The notes under the pieces are model-generated. The model was given only the letters and a program-made list of their open reading frames with translations, searched no databases and was not told where the DNA came from. Positions 45,238 to 56,998 of a stretch of DNA of 64,000 nucleotides are shown here, piece by piece. Made by a program: the position numbers and the translations under genes. Within the stretch, counting starts at the first letter, position 1. The number at the start of each line of letters is the position of its first letter. Source of the DNA: Cervus elaphus (taxonomy: Eukaryota; Chordata; Mammalia; Artiodactyla; Cervidae); contig NC_057825.1 in the NCBI RefSeq assembly GCF_910594005.1, forward strand, positions 53,289,037 to 53,353,036, in the 5' to 3' direction.

Positions 45238-45425
45238 AAAAACCCCTGATGCTTGGAAAGACTGAAGGCAGGAGGAGAAGGGGACAACAAAGGATGAAAA
45301 GCATCACTGATTCAATGGACATGAATCTGAGTAAGCTCTGGGAGGTGGTGAAGGATAAGGAAGCCTGGTGTGCTATAGTCCATGGCATTGCAAAGAGGCA
45401 GGTACAACTGAGCAACTGAACAATG
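45238..45425 (+). mobile_element. BovB 3' end, right half of a head-to-head pair
   Basis: It starts at AAAACCCCTGATGCTTGG and ends CAACTGAGCAACTGAACAA. It breaks at the same BovB position as its partner. The ~80-bp spacer between them is not BovB. Confidence 0.87.
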
Positions 45426-46032
45426 TCATAATGGAAGTTGAATTCACAATATTGCTATGCTTCTTATATGGAAATAAGGGCATATTTTAACAATAAGTGA
45501 GATCCAGAAACTTGGAACAGGGGCATCTGTGTGTATTGAGACAAAGTTGAAAATCTTGAATGCATAAGTTTCCCTGAGGTGTCATTGTCAGTAAAGCAAC
45601 TTGCACCCTTATATCTGAGGTCATCCTAAGTTGCCAACCATGCAACAATATCACTTAAGTTAGTCATTTACAAAGGGATGTCTATTCTTCTAAGTACATA
45701 CTCCAGCAAGTCTTTATTTCTCCTAGTCTTGTAACTATGATGAGACCTGAACCTGCTCCAGAGGCACAGCTGCCAAGACTGACCTGGCATGAAATAGCTT
45801 CTACTCCAAAAAATTGCAAGATGTTACTAATTCATTTCACTAAAGACCTGTGGAATATGTGTGGGAAAGAATGACAAGGGAATCAATCCAAAGAAGATAG
45901 AATGCATTTAAGAATTTATCAATGTGGCTATGTTTACCCAAGATTCCAGAATTATTATGTTATCTCACACAACACAAATCAATGAGTTGCTTTGGTTGAC
46001 TGAAAATCAGGGTCAGTAATGGACCACTTACA
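45426..46032. other. No recognisable feature, 0.6 kb
   Basis: Nothing recognised. Confidence 0.5.
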
Positions 46033-46790
46033 GTGACTGCAGCCATGAAATTAAAAGATGCTTGCTCCTTGGAAGAAAAGCTATGACAAAATTGAAAGTG
46101 AAAGTGAAAGTCATTCAGTCGTGTTGGACTCTTTGTGACCCCATAGACTATACAGCCCATGGAATTCTCCAGGCCAGAATACTGGAGTCGGTAGCCTTTC
46201 CCTTCTCCAGGGAATCTTCCCAAGTTAGGGAATTGAACCCAGGACCCCCACATTGCAGATGGATTCTTTACTAGTTGAGCCACAAAGGAAGCAAAACTTA
46301 ACATATTAAAAAGCAGAGTCATTACTTTACTAACAAAGTTCTGTCTAGTCAAATCTATGTTGTTTTTCAGTAGTCATGTACAGATGTGAGAATTGGACCA
46401 TAAAGAAGGCTGAGAGCTGAAGAATTGATGCTTTCGAACTATGGTGCTGGAGAGGACTCTTTAGAGTCCCATGAACTGCAAGGAGATCAAACCAGTCAAT
46501 CTTGGAGGAGATCAGTCCTGAATGTTCATTGGAAGGACTGACGTTGAAACTGAAGTTGCAGTAATTTGGTCACCTGGTGCGAAGACCTGACCCATTGGAA
46601 AACACTCTAATGCTGATAAAGATTGAAGGAAGAAGGAGAAGGGAGTGACAGAGGATGAGATGGTTGGATGACATCACAGACTCAATGGACATGAGTTTGG
46701 GCAAGATCTGGGAGATAGTGAAGGACAGGGAAGCCTGGCGAGCTGCAGTCCAGGGGGGTCACAAAGAGACATGAATTAGAGACTGAACAA
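46033..46790 (+). mobile_element. BovB 3' end, split by a SINE
   Basis: Sense BovB from TGACTGCAGCCATGAAATTA to about 46082, then from 46297 (TTAACATATTAAAAAGCAG) to the AAC-type tail GACTGAACAACAATAAATGG. Removing the SINE restores continuous BovB. Confidence 0.9.
46084..46296 (-). mobile_element. Bov-tA SINE inserted in BovB
   Basis: The antisense SINE starts with AAGTGAAAGTGAAAGTCATT and ends with the head GAGCCACAAAGGAAGC. ACAAAATT before it and GCAAAACTT after it look like an eroded short target-site duplication. Confidence 0.92.
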
Positions 46791-46930
46791 CAATAAATGG
46801 ACTACTTTCAACAAGATTGAGAAGCCACAAGTTCTCATTTCTAATATGCAGTAGGAAATCCAAAAGCTTAGAGAACCAGAAATGATGGGGTAGAGCTTTC
46901 ATTTGTGAACTACAAACAGCTTCCCTTAAA

Positions 46931-46976
46931 CATACACACACACATGCACACACACACACACATACACACACACACA
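46931..46976. repeat. AC dinucleotide microsatellite
   Basis: Interrupted (CA)n with ATAC and ATGC breaks over about 46 bp. Confidence 0.95.
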
Positions 46977-47021
46977 ATTACTATATCCCCAGAGAAACTC
47001 AATGGACACTCTACTAAGACA

Positions 47022-47453
47022 TTAAGAGAAGCAAAACATCCCCATAAACATTCCCGGCCTCTGTCCTTTATAGGTTGAGGATGATGGTGGAGGTGCCATC
47101 ATTGAGGTTAGTTCTCTAAACTTCATGGAATAAATGCTGGCTAGGAAGCTCCAGAGAAGATGAATTTGGTCACTGTAATAGGCAGCAAGAGTAGGGATAT
47201 TTTTACCTACAGGAGTCTTAGCTGATAATGATGCTCCTAAAAATAAAGTAGATGAGAAACCCACTGGGCAAGAAAAGGCTAACTCAGCAGGACCTTGTTG
47301 CTCAAATTCTGCACATTCCAAAGAAAGCTTATTTTCAGGACTGATCCTTAATTGACTATGGGGAAATAACTTCTGAGGTCTTAGAATATTTTTCCTGGTA
47401 AGAATGTTTTTGTATACCTGAAGCCTTGTACATTGTTGTACCAGTTTGACCAC
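47022..47453 (-). pseudogene. Unrecognised 143-codon open frame
   Basis: The longest open frame in the window not explained by BovB, L1 or a SINE. It reads MVKLVQQCTRLQVYKNILTR at the start and ends ..MFMGMFCFS. It has no transmembrane pattern, no repeated motif and no domain I recognise. It lies in a somewhat GC-richer block with no visible splice context, promoter or poly(A) signal. It could be a remnant of an old retroviral or processed sequence, or chance. I assign no function. Confidence 0.2.
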
Positions 47454-48781
47454 CAGTTTAAGTTAACCCTAACAGTGTAACATAAATTGAATGCCTATTT
47501 TTTAACTCTGAGAGTAAATGTGGAGTCAGGAAACTGAGGTCAATCAAATGGATGCTGTATGCTTATGAGATTGACCCCCTGGGATTAGGTGAGCTCTCCT
47601 GTTTGCAACACTTCACATCTGTTATTGCAAGCTGCAAATGTGAGAATAAATTGTCTAATCATTGTCAGGCATCATTAAAGGGACAACTAAAAGTTTTCCT
47701 TAGTTTCTCCTGGACTTGACTCATGCTTCTTTTCCCTTTGCTGATTTTGATCACTATTATTTTTTTCTGTAATAAATCACAACCATGATTATATAGCTTT
47801 TCTGAATTCTATCGACCCTTCTAGTAAATCATAGAGCTTGAGGGTGGTCTTGGGGGCCACTGATCCATTTACTAAAGTGTTATTTCACCTATACAATAGG
47901 GGGAAATATAGATCTGATCTCTAGAAGCTGGACTTAAGAGTGGCCATAAAGAGACATGGCTCCTCTCCCAGGTTTCCAATTTCAGTCAGTATATTAACCA
48001 GAGTTCTGATTAAAATGAAGACACCCTGCAGAAATCACATGGCCAAAAGTATACATAATATCTCGTCTTCCAAGATTTCCCCAGAGTCATATGATTGTTC
48101 ATGGTGGAAAGGCAAATATGGAGACTATTTAGGGATTACTAGATCCCAGCTCTGAAATTATGTAAATTCCTAGGTACCCATAATGTAATTGTTATTCTCC
48201 AAAGTAGGAGTTTAAGATTAAAGGGGGAAAAAAGCAACACAAAACAAAAGCTCCTATATAATTAAGAAAAGATTGATTATTCTATAGTTGAGGAATACAC
48301 ACACATCCCCAGTTTGATTCATTTATTAGTATACTCTCTGTGTGAAACAGGAAATTATTAATTTTAATCATAAAGAATTAATAATATGTCCAGTAACTAC
48401 AAAATTTGCTTTTCAGAATTCCCTACTGTGTAGTTGACAATAGTTATAAGGTGTAGTTATAAATCACTGAGACTATATTAACAAGCACACCAGATCTTCT
48501 AATGAAAATCATAAGTGCCTGTCAACCTCAAGTGATCGTCTGAATAGGCAATAAATGGATTCAAAGAATCAGATTCACTAAATTTTTTAGAGAATCTAAA
48601 GGATTACTTTTGTTGATTTTCTTAGGAGGGCTGCATTTTTTCACTGTTGCTAGTTTTATCCTTTGAAAGATGAATTCCTTTTCCAGAAAAGTTAAATAAG
48701 CATTTATAGGCAGATGCAGTACATAAATAACTGAGAAGGAACAGTCTGATTAACCAAAAATAGAAAAGTTCCATTATAGTC

Positions 48782-48799
48782 AAAAAAAAAAAAAAAAAA
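48782..48799. repeat. A18 homopolymer
   Basis: Eighteen adenines in a row with no recognisable element attached. Confidence 0.95.
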
Positions 48800-49047
48800 G
48801 CCAGGAGAGCATTGGCATGCAAAACAAACAAACCAACCAACCATTACCACCCAACCATAAATCTTGTCTTCAAAATGTCTGTATTACAAGTTGGTTTTTT
48901 TCTGATCTACCTTGTGGGTTGGGATTCTTCAGGAACTATGTCACAAATGTTAGAGGAATAAATCATTATTAACATCACCTGTTATTTTGACACACATATA
49001 TTGTCTCAGATCTCCAGGGACCTGTGTAGTTTTCCCCAGAAAATTGA

Positions 49048-49067
49048 TTTTTTTTTTTTTTTTTTTT
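49048..49067. repeat. T20 homopolymer
   Basis: A run of 20 T directly before the truncated SINE at 49072. The SINE is on the plus strand, so this is not its own tail. Confidence 0.95.
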
Positions 49068-49071
49068 GTCT

Positions 49072-49235
49072 TTGAGTTTGATCCCTGAGTTGGGAAGATC
49101 CCCTGGAGAAGAGCATGGCAACCCACTGCAGTAGTCTTGCCTGGAGAATCCCCATGGACAGAGGAGCCTGGCTGGCTACAGTCCTTGGGGTCTCAAAGAG
49201 TCAGACATGACTGAGCGACTAAGCACAGCACACGT
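49072..49235 (+). mobile_element. Bov-tA SINE, 5'-truncated
   Basis: It starts inside the B-box side (GAGTTTGATCCCTGAGTTGG), so the head is missing, and ends ATGACTGAGCGACTAAGCAC. Confidence 0.9.
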
Positions 49236-50766
49236 TATCTACTTGAATGAACTAAATCTTGGAACTTTTTGTTATTTTATCAAAATTATGAGACATCGTC
49301 TGCCTATGTCACACACCATAATTTATGTATTTCCTTTTTTTTACGTATTTAGAGTCAAGTCAGACACATAGTCCTATGGCATTTATATATCCCCATCTAA
49401 TTTCTAAATTTATGTGCAGAGTTGCTTAACATTACACAAAAATTTACCTTTGGTTGTTGTTCTATTCAATACTCATTTTTATACAATACAGAACACTGCC
49501 CATGTCTACTACCAACATCTGTTCAAAAGGGAAAAATCAAACTCATCAGTTGATCTTATTTTTTTGTTGTTGTTGTTGAATCTAATTGTGATAGTTCTTT
49601 GCTAAAAATAAGAAACCAAAAAAGAAAAAAAAAAACTTTTATTCTAATTTTTTAAATCCAAAACCCCAAAAAGGAAGTCTTTATTTATTCTATAATCAAT
49701 TAACAGCATTTCCCTCATACACAAAATTAAGTGCATTTTCTTTGAGATGAAGGAAAGCTTTGCTTCAACTAATATGACCCTCTGAAATACCCAGTGTTGA
49801 CAGTAAAGTGCCATTCTATGTGAATCAGAGATAATGTAATCTCGGTTTAAAAGCAAATTAAATGCGATATTTAGCGAAGGTTTAAACATAGGTTGCATAT
49901 AATTTTAAATCAATGTATCTTTAATTTTTATATCATATAAGTTACCTCTATTCTTTCTTTTAGTCTAAATTTCCAAAGAGCATGCAACTCCTTTTGGTTA
50001 TCTACTGGAGATATCTTGTAAATGCATTCTTCAACTAACAGAAATATTTTAAAAAAGGCAACATCAAATTTCCCATCATTGTTACCTATCCCCCTAGACC
50101 AAGGACAAAATAAACTCCTGACTCCTCTTCCTCACAAGTCATCCTGCTTAACTTCATTCCAAGTGGTAGTCAAACTAAGTTATGGTCCTTCAGTAAACAA
50201 TCAACTCTAAATTCGACTTCCTTTCAGCTCGGTTCTTGCTCAGTTTTGCAGTTTCTCTGATCATGTATTAGTCATAGCTGTTAACTTTAATATCTGAAAA
50301 CAGGAAAAATAGAAATAATCAGATCAGAATTATCATAAATTTCCACTCCCAAGTGTGTAAAACTACCACATTCAAAACCCATCCATCCTTCCTCCCTGTT
50401 ACTGTAATACATGAATTCCCTTTGTTCTATCTGAAATCAGTTATCCATACCTGGTCTAGATCTCACCCTCCCCCACACCTTCTCAAGGATTAGACCACCC
50501 ATCACCACTTCTCCAAGATCATCCCCTTGTTCCAGTCCATAGTTTACTCATTCAGCATTTCAGAAGCATCCTCTCTGATTGTCTGTTCCTAATTGCCAAC
50601 ACCCCTCCTCATCAGTACTTCCCTCCCCAACTCCTCCCCAATGGTACTAATATTCAAATGTAATGAGTTCTCACTTTCTTAAAAAAAATAAAAATGAAAG
50701 GAAAAAGAAGGGGCCAGTATTCCTTTTATAAAATAATAAAAGTTCCTAGGATAGATACTCTAAAAA
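49236..50766. other. No recognisable feature, 1.5 kb
   Basis: Nothing recognised. It includes a (TTG)n-like stretch near 49563-49577 and an A-rich run near 49620-49637. Confidence 0.55.
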
Positions 50767-50896
50767 TGCTGCTGTTTAGTCACTTCAGTGGTGTCCAACT
50801 CAGTGCAACGCTATGCACTTGTAGCCCACCAGACTCCTCTGCCCATGGGAATCTCCAGGCAAGAGTACTGGAGTAGCCCTCCTCCAGGGGACCCTA
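50767..50896 (-). mobile_element. Bov-tA SINE, 5'-truncated
   Basis: The antisense 3' half only: GTTTAGTCACTTCAGTGGTG to CTCCAGGGGACCC. The tRNA-like head is absent. Confidence 0.85.
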
Positions 50897-51391
50897 TAAG
50901 TAAACATATGTTTCTGGAATACAGAGGAATTATAAGCCATTAAACTAAAGAAATACTTCCCTAAAGACAAAATGTACAAGTATTGTAAAGTTCAAATTGC
51001 AGAGATTTTTTGAGACTGATGATATCTTGAAAAATACCAAAGTCATACCAGGTATATCTTAATGTACCTTAAGCAAAATCCCTCTGAATATTTACATGCA
51101 CATGGACACACATGCACACACACACATATGCACAGATTTCCAAGTGGTTTTTGCTAAGTTAGATAAGTACTCTTGCTCATTTTGTATTGGGGAGGAGGTA
51201 GGCCATAGTTAACACACAACCTGGTGAAGGATGGATAGGCTTTTGCTTCTGTCTCTTTTTTTCAATCCCTTCTGAAGTTCCACTATTTTGCATTGTTTAT
51301 CATGATTACATTTAGTGTATGGTAGGAGTTTTACCTCTAACACAACATGGTTCCAGCCTTCTTTGTTTAATGATGCCTATCACATCGGTTG
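50897..51391. other. No recognisable feature, 0.5 kb
   Basis: A short CA-rich run lies near 51105-51130. Nothing else recognised. Confidence 0.5.
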
Positions 51392-51400
51392 AAAAATGTT

Positions 51401-51800
51401 CAGTTCAGTCTAGTCATTCAGCCATTTCTGACTCTTTGCAATCCCATGGACTACAGCATGCCAAGCTTCCCTGTCCATCACCAACTCTCAGAGCTTGCTC
51501 AAACTCATTTCCACTGAGTCAGTGATGCCATCCAACCATCTCATCATCTGTTGTCCCCTTCTCCTTCTGCCTTCAGTCTTTCCTAACATCAGGGTCTTTT
51601 CTAATGAGTCATTTCTTCACATCAGGTGGCCAAAGTATTGGAGCTTCAGCTTCAGCATCAGTCCTTCCAATGAACATACAGGACTGATTTCCTTTAGGAT
51701 TGACTGGTTTGATCTCCTTGCAGTCCAAGAGACTCTCAAGAGTCTACTCCAACACCACTGTTCAAAAGCATCAATTCTTTGGTGCTCAGCTTTCTTTAAA
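51401..51800 (-). mobile_element. BovB 3' end with target-site duplication
   Basis: A 400-bp antisense copy from CAGTTCAGTCTAGTCATTCA to GGTGCTCAGCTTTCTT. AAAAATGTT at 51392-51400 recurs at 51801-51809. Confidence 0.92.
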
Positions 51801-52046
51801 AAAAATGTTACCTGCCAGCAAAAAAAGGATGTTGCAGCCATCAAGTCATTAGTCACTGCAGTCTTCTGCAATGGTGCACCTGAGGAGACTCAGGATGGGA
51901 AAATAAATGATACTGGCCCCGGATAACTGAGCTGCAAATCAAAGGAATGATTTAAACAAACCCAGATTTTGCATCTTCCCATACATGAAAAAACCCTACA
52001 TTCCTTGAGATACCGGGTTTTCTTTCATCAGCAGTAGTCTTTTGAA

Positions 52047-52775
52047 GAAGCTGGCTTAAAACTCAACATTCAAAAAGACAAAAGATCATGGCATCTGACC
52101 CCATCACTTCATGGCAAATAGACAGGGAAGAAGTGGAAACAGTGATAGATTTTTTTCTTAGGCTCCAAAATCTCTGTGAACAGTGACTGTAGCCATGAAA
52201 TTAAACCACACCTGTTCCTTGGAAGAAAAGTTATGACAAACTTAGACAGCATATTAAAAAGCAGAGACATCACTTTGCTGACAAAGTGGTGGTCCATATA
52301 GTCCGTATACAGATTATAAGTCCATATAGTTCAAGCTATGGTTTTTCCAGTAGTCATGTATGGATATGAGAGTTGGACTGTAAAGAAGGATGAGTGCTGA
52401 AGAATTGATGTTTTCAAACTGTGGTGTTGGAAAAGACTCTTGAGAGTCCCTTGGACAGCAAGGAGATCAAATCAGTAACTCCAAAAGGAAATCAACCCTG
52501 AATATTAATTGGAAGGACTGATGCTGAAGCTCCAATACTTTGGCCACCTGATGTGAAGAGCCAACTCATTAGAAAAGACTGATCCTGGGAAAGATTGAGG
52601 GCAAGAGGAGAAGAGAATGGCAGAGGATGAGATGGTTGGATGGCATCAGTGACTCACTGGACATAAGTTGAGTAAACTCCAGAAGATAGTGAAGCACAGG
52701 GAAGCCTGACATGCTGCAGTCCATGGAATCTCAAGAAGCAAGACAAAACCTAGCAACTTAACAACAACAACAAAT
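52047..52775 (+). mobile_element. BovB 3' end, ~730 bp, AAC-type tail
   Basis: Sense copy from GGCTTAAAACTCAACATTC to CAACTTAACAACAACAACAA. An inserted stretch near 52285-52335 contains TCCATATAGT twice. Diverged, with several frame breaks. Confidence 0.9.
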
Positions 52776-53071
52776 TTTCTGAAGTTCCCACTACCCAGTT
52801 TTGTTGCAAGAATTCCTATATATACTGGTTCCTTCCTTCCCTTTAAAGAGTAGTCTCTCAGAGCTATCTGAGAGGCTGTGTCCTGAGCTTAAGTCCTCAG
52901 CTTTGTCTGCCAAGTGAAACATAATTCTCACCTTTTAAAGTGTATTTTTTTTTTCAGTTGACAACCATATATTCCGCATGTCAACAAGAGAATTTAGAAA
53001 ATGTAGAATTTGTTGTTGCAGCTTGCTGGTTGGGTTTAACCTGAGACTCTCAATCTTCTAAAAAAATCAGC

Positions 53072-53812
53072 CTGAATTATAATCCCCTCCAAATTCAGAT
53101 TTTGAAGTCCCTGTCCCCAGTTTTAGGATGTTCCTCAGAATGTAAATATATTCAGAGGTAAGTTTTGCAAATAGGTAGTTGAGTTAAGATAAAGACAAAC
53201 ATAACACTTGCTTTACAATCTGAAGTGGATTAGGGTGTAGCCATACTCCAATCTGACCGGTGTCCTTAGAAGAAAAGGGGAAGGTGAGATGAACTGGGAT
53301 ATTTGGATTGACATATGTACACTATTAACACTATGTATAAAATAGATAACTAGGGAGAACCTACTGTATAGCACAGGGAACTCTACTTAGTGCTCTGTGG
53401 TGACCTAAATGGAAAGGCAATCAAAAATGAGGGAACATGTGTGTAAATATAGCTGATTGACTTTGCTGTATACTAGAAACTAACACAGCATTGTAAAGTA
53501 ACTATACTCCAATAAAAATTAATTTAAAAAATAGTGAATAAAATAAAAACAACACAGAAAGTCAAAAACACAAAAAAGAAGAAGAGAGAAGAAAGGGATA
53601 CCAGGGGGTTGTGTACAGAGAGAAGACTATGTGAAGAGGTGGCAAGAAAGTGGCCATCTGCAAGCCAAGAAGAGAAGTCTCAGAAGAAACCAACTTCCCT
53701 GGCACATCAATCTTAGACTTTCAGACTCTAGAGCTATGAGAAGATACAGTTCTGTTTGTTTAAGCTCCCTAGTGTGAGGTGTTATGTATGGCAGCTCTAG
53801 CAAACTAAGACA
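53072..53812 (+). mobile_element. MLT1-like (ERVL-MaLR) LTR, split by an L1
   Basis: The left part reads TTTTGAAGTCCCTGTCCCC, then ATCTGACCGGTGTCCTTAGA. The right part reads GGCCATCTGCAAGCCAAGAA, TCAGACTCTAGAGCTATGAG and TTGTTTAAGCTCCCTAGTG, ending GCAAACTAAGACA. This order fits MLT1-type LTRs. No internal coding region is present. Confidence 0.75.
53283..53586 (+). mobile_element. L1 3' end inserted in the LTR
   Basis: GATTGACATATGTACACTAT, then CCTACTGTATAGCACAGGGA and ACTATACTCCAATAAAAATT mark an L1 3' end with an A-rich tail. AGAAGAAAAGGGGA (53268) and AGAAGAAAGGGA (53587) are a likely target-site duplication with indels. Confidence 0.85.
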
Positions 53813-54179
53813 TCAGAATTCTGTGATTAAGAAATGAGGCCACACACAGTAGATTTGAAAACAAGTGTTTTTCTTAGAGAAGAATGTATCAGACTGCCCT
53901 CTCCCCACCATCATTTTTGCATCTGGTTACATCATTTACTCATCATCTCTAGGCAAGTTTCTAAGTTCTTGTGGCTTACAACCAGAGACAGGTTCTTGTT
54001 AAGGGTCCTTACGTATATGGAGATATATCACCTATATGAAGATACTACAGCACTTATCAATAGGATAGGTTAGATGATGAAATAAAATAAGGTTTATAAA
54101 TTTACTAACACAGGTCTGCTTTAGCAATGCTTTCTTCAAAGTTATATACTTAATTTGTGATAATTTTCTCTTTTTTTCC
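53813..54179. other. No recognisable feature
   Basis: Nothing recognised. Confidence 0.5.
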
Positions 54180-54510
54180 ATTTATTTTTATTATTTGGAG
54201 GCTAATTACTTTACAATATTGTAGTGGTTTTTGCCATACATTGACATGAATCAGCCATGGATTTACATGCGTCCCCTATCCCAATCCCCACTCCCGCATC
54301 CCTCTCCATCCCATCCCTCTGGGTCTTCCCAGTGCACCAGCCCTGAACACTTGTTTCATGCATCCAACCTGGGCTGGTGATCTGTTTTACCCTTGATAGT
54401 ATACTTGTTTCAATGCTATTCTCTCAGAACATCCCACTCCCGCCTTCTCCCAGAGTCCCAAAGTCTGTTCTGTACACCTGTGTCTCTTTTTCTGTTTTTC
54501 ATATAGGCTT
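54180..54510 (-). mobile_element. L1_BT 3' UTR fragment
   Basis: Antisense counterpart of 1260-1600: GGAGGCTAATTACTTTACAA, CATTGACATGAATCAGCCAT, then CAGTGCACCAGCCCTGAAC. 5'-truncated. Confidence 0.92.
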
Positions 54511-55204
54511 ATTATTCAACGTGTCAATTCTTTTATATATATTTTTTTTCTTTTCCTCAAACATAATGATCTGAAATTTACTATTTAAAAAATACAAATA
54601 TATCATCTTTCTCTCTTAGAACTCTTTAATCTGCCTATCATGTTATTTTACTACATGAAAATGCTGATGGGACTTATTTTCAAATAAATATTCATTTGAT
54701 TAAGGGCATTTTATAGACACATTCAATAAGATAAACGCCCCTTCATGTTGGCTTCAATTAATTATTTCTTTAACAATTTTCTCACAGCAAGAAGGAAATA
54801 ATATGTTTTCAAACATTTAAAAGACAGAAAGAATTACATGCCATTATCCAGAAAAATAGCTACCCGTGACAGATTTGCAATCTGAACTTGAAGTTAGTGC
54901 TTGACAGTGGTTGTCAGAATTGGAAATACCAGTTGCTTCCATTTCTGCAGTCAATTGAGAGAGCAGATACAAAGGATGGTATCAAATAGAGTTGGAGGCA
55001 TTGAAGTGACAATCAAGCACTGCAGAAACAAGTGGGAGAAAGTGAGACTATGGACTCTTGGAGGGTACAGTCTATCTATCACATAACCAGCCCAAATCAC
55101 TTGAGAAAAGATGGATCTCATGCCTCAGTCTTCATATGGGGAAGTAACTCAAGAGATTTAACCACTTCACAAAAAGATAACCCACATGGTTCAATATAAA
55201 CTGA
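54511..55204. other. No recognisable feature, 0.7 kb
   Basis: Nothing recognised. Confidence 0.5.
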
Positions 55205-55213
55205 CATCAACAT

Positions 55214-55420
55214 GCTCAGTCGCAGAATCATGTCCAATTCATTGGCTCCATGGACTGAGTCTGCCAGGCTCCTCTGTCCATGGAATTTTCCAGGCAAAAT
55301 ATTGGAGTGGGCTGTCATTTTCTACTCCAGAGGACCTTCCTGGTCCAGGGATCTAACCCACATCTCTTGCATTAGCAGAAAGATTCTTTACAACTAGCAT
55401 CACCTGGGAGGCCCAACCTT
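55214..55420 (-). mobile_element. Bov-tA SINE
   Basis: Antisense SINE from GCTCAGTCGCAGAATCATGT to CACCTGGGAGGCCC. ACATCAACAT before it and GCATCAAACAT after it may be the target-site duplication. Confidence 0.9.
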
Positions 55421-55959
55421 GCATCAAACATTTAAAAAACATGAAGAAATTGATTAAAACTAGAAATCAAAGTAACTGATTAATCAATTAAATATTTTTG
55501 AAGATTTTTATACCTAGTTTCTGCCCCACACCTCACACATCCTGCCTCCCATGGCCTGATTGTTCTGCTAATGCTTAAGCAAACTCTATAGCAGTACTTA
55601 GAAAGATTAGTATGTCTCTATATGGTTCATGAGCCATACAGAAACTGGATGTGGGCATCATTTAGCTAAATTGTAAAACTTTGTTCTAAACCAAAAAATA
55701 ATGTTTTTTTTTTTTTTTCTGTGTATTAGAGCTGAGTGCAAAGTTTAAAAGAAAGAAAAAAGAAATGCAGCCACTCTGAAAGGATAGAAGAATGAGAATA
55801 CTTCAGATTATGTTCCTACAGAAGACTAAAACTAAATATCCAGGCTGATATTCAACTGGTAAATCATTACATCGAAATGGCTGATATCCATTGTGATCAG
55901 TTGGCCTTTCTGAGTTACCATTGTTAAATGTTTTGAATATCATTCCTTATATATTTTAA
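55421..55959. other. No recognisable feature, 0.5 kb
   Basis: A T run lies near 55705-55718. Nothing else recognised. Confidence 0.5.
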
Positions 55960-56770
55960 ACAGCTGTAATGAGATGTAATTCACATACCATCAATTTTAA
56001 ATGATTTATTTCAATGATTTTTGATAAATTGCATTGTTCTTTTTTAAGTTATGGTAAAATATATATAACAAAATTTTCTATTTTAGCCATTTTTAAATGC
56101 ACATTTCAGTGGTGCTAACCACTTTCATAATGTTGTGTAATGATCAATTCTATTTCTGAAATTTTTTCATCAACTTAAATAGACATACTGTAACCATTTA
56201 GTAGTAACTCCTAGCATCTGGTAGTTTCTAAATTACTTTCTGTCTCTGAACTTCCCTATTCTATGTATTTCACAACAATAGGAGTCATACAGTATTCGTC
56301 TTTTCATATCAGGCTTTTTTAATTTCATATAATGTTTTCAAGGTCCATCCACATTGTAGACTGTGACAGAACTTCATTATTTTTACAGTTGAATGACACT
56401 GAAGCTCCAGTATTTTGGTAACCTGATGTAAACAACTGACTCATCGAAAATGTCCCTGATGGCAAAGATTGAGGGCAGAAGGAGAAGAGGATGTCAGAGG
56501 ATGAGATGACTGGATGTCATCACCGATCCAATGGACATGAAGTTGGGCAAACTCTGGGAGATGGTGAGGGACAGAGAGGCCTGACATGCTTCAGTCCATA
56601 GGGTCGCAAAGAGTCGGACACAACTGGGTGACTGAATAGCAGCAATATTCCTCTATAAATCTAGACAACATTTTGTTTATCCATTGATTGATGCCTAGGT
56701 TGTTTCTACATTTTGACTACTGTGAATAATGCTGCAATGAACATTAGTATATAAGAACCTGTTTGTCTTC
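55960..56770 (-). mobile_element. Old L1 3' region, split by a BovB
   Basis: Antisense old L1: GTAATGAGATGTAATTCACA, AAGGTCCATCCACATTGTAG, then after the BovB CATTTTGTTTATCCATTGAT and AATAATGCTGCAATGAACAT. Confidence 0.82.
56395..56640 (+). mobile_element. BovB 3' end inserted in L1, ~245 bp
   Basis: From ACTGAAGCTCCAGTATTTTG to AACTGGGTGACTGAATAGC. The host L1 text (..GTTGAATGA / AATATTCC..) joins across it. Borders are too short to fix a duplication. Confidence 0.87.
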
Positions 56771-56802
56771 ACTTTTTATCATTATTAATATTATTATTAG
56801 GC

Positions 56803-56998
56803 TTCCCAGATGACTCAATGGTAAAGAACCCACCAGTCAATGCAGGAGACACAGGGGATGTGGGTTTAGTCCCTGAATCAGGAAGATCCTCTGGATTAGG
56901 AAATGGCAACCCACTCCCGTATTCTTGACTGGAAAATTTCAAGGAGAGAGGAGTCTGGAGGGCTACAGTCAACATGGTCACAAAGAGTTGGACATGAT
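56803..56998 (+). mobile_element. Bov-tA SINE fused to a BovB end
   Basis: The head is CTTCCCAGATGACTCAATGG and the body ends CACAAAGAGTTGGACATGA. Instead of the usual SINE tail it continues directly into BovB text at about 56999. Confidence 0.9.

Larger units (their letters stand above)
46791..49047. other. Sparse region with microsatellite and one ORF
   Basis: It contains an AC microsatellite, the unassigned 143-codon frame at 47022-47453 and an A18 run at 48782-48799. No young repeat family recognised. Confidence 0.5.

Noticed and set aside
45238..45425. The head-to-head BovB pair as a recent palindromic duplication
   Set aside because: The two arms differ at roughly a quarter of positions by eye, so independent insertions are more likely than duplication of one copy.
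46931..46976. CRISPR-like repeated spacing in the CA-rich region
   Set aside because: It is a simple dinucleotide microsatellite in a mammalian genome, with no repeat-spacer structure.
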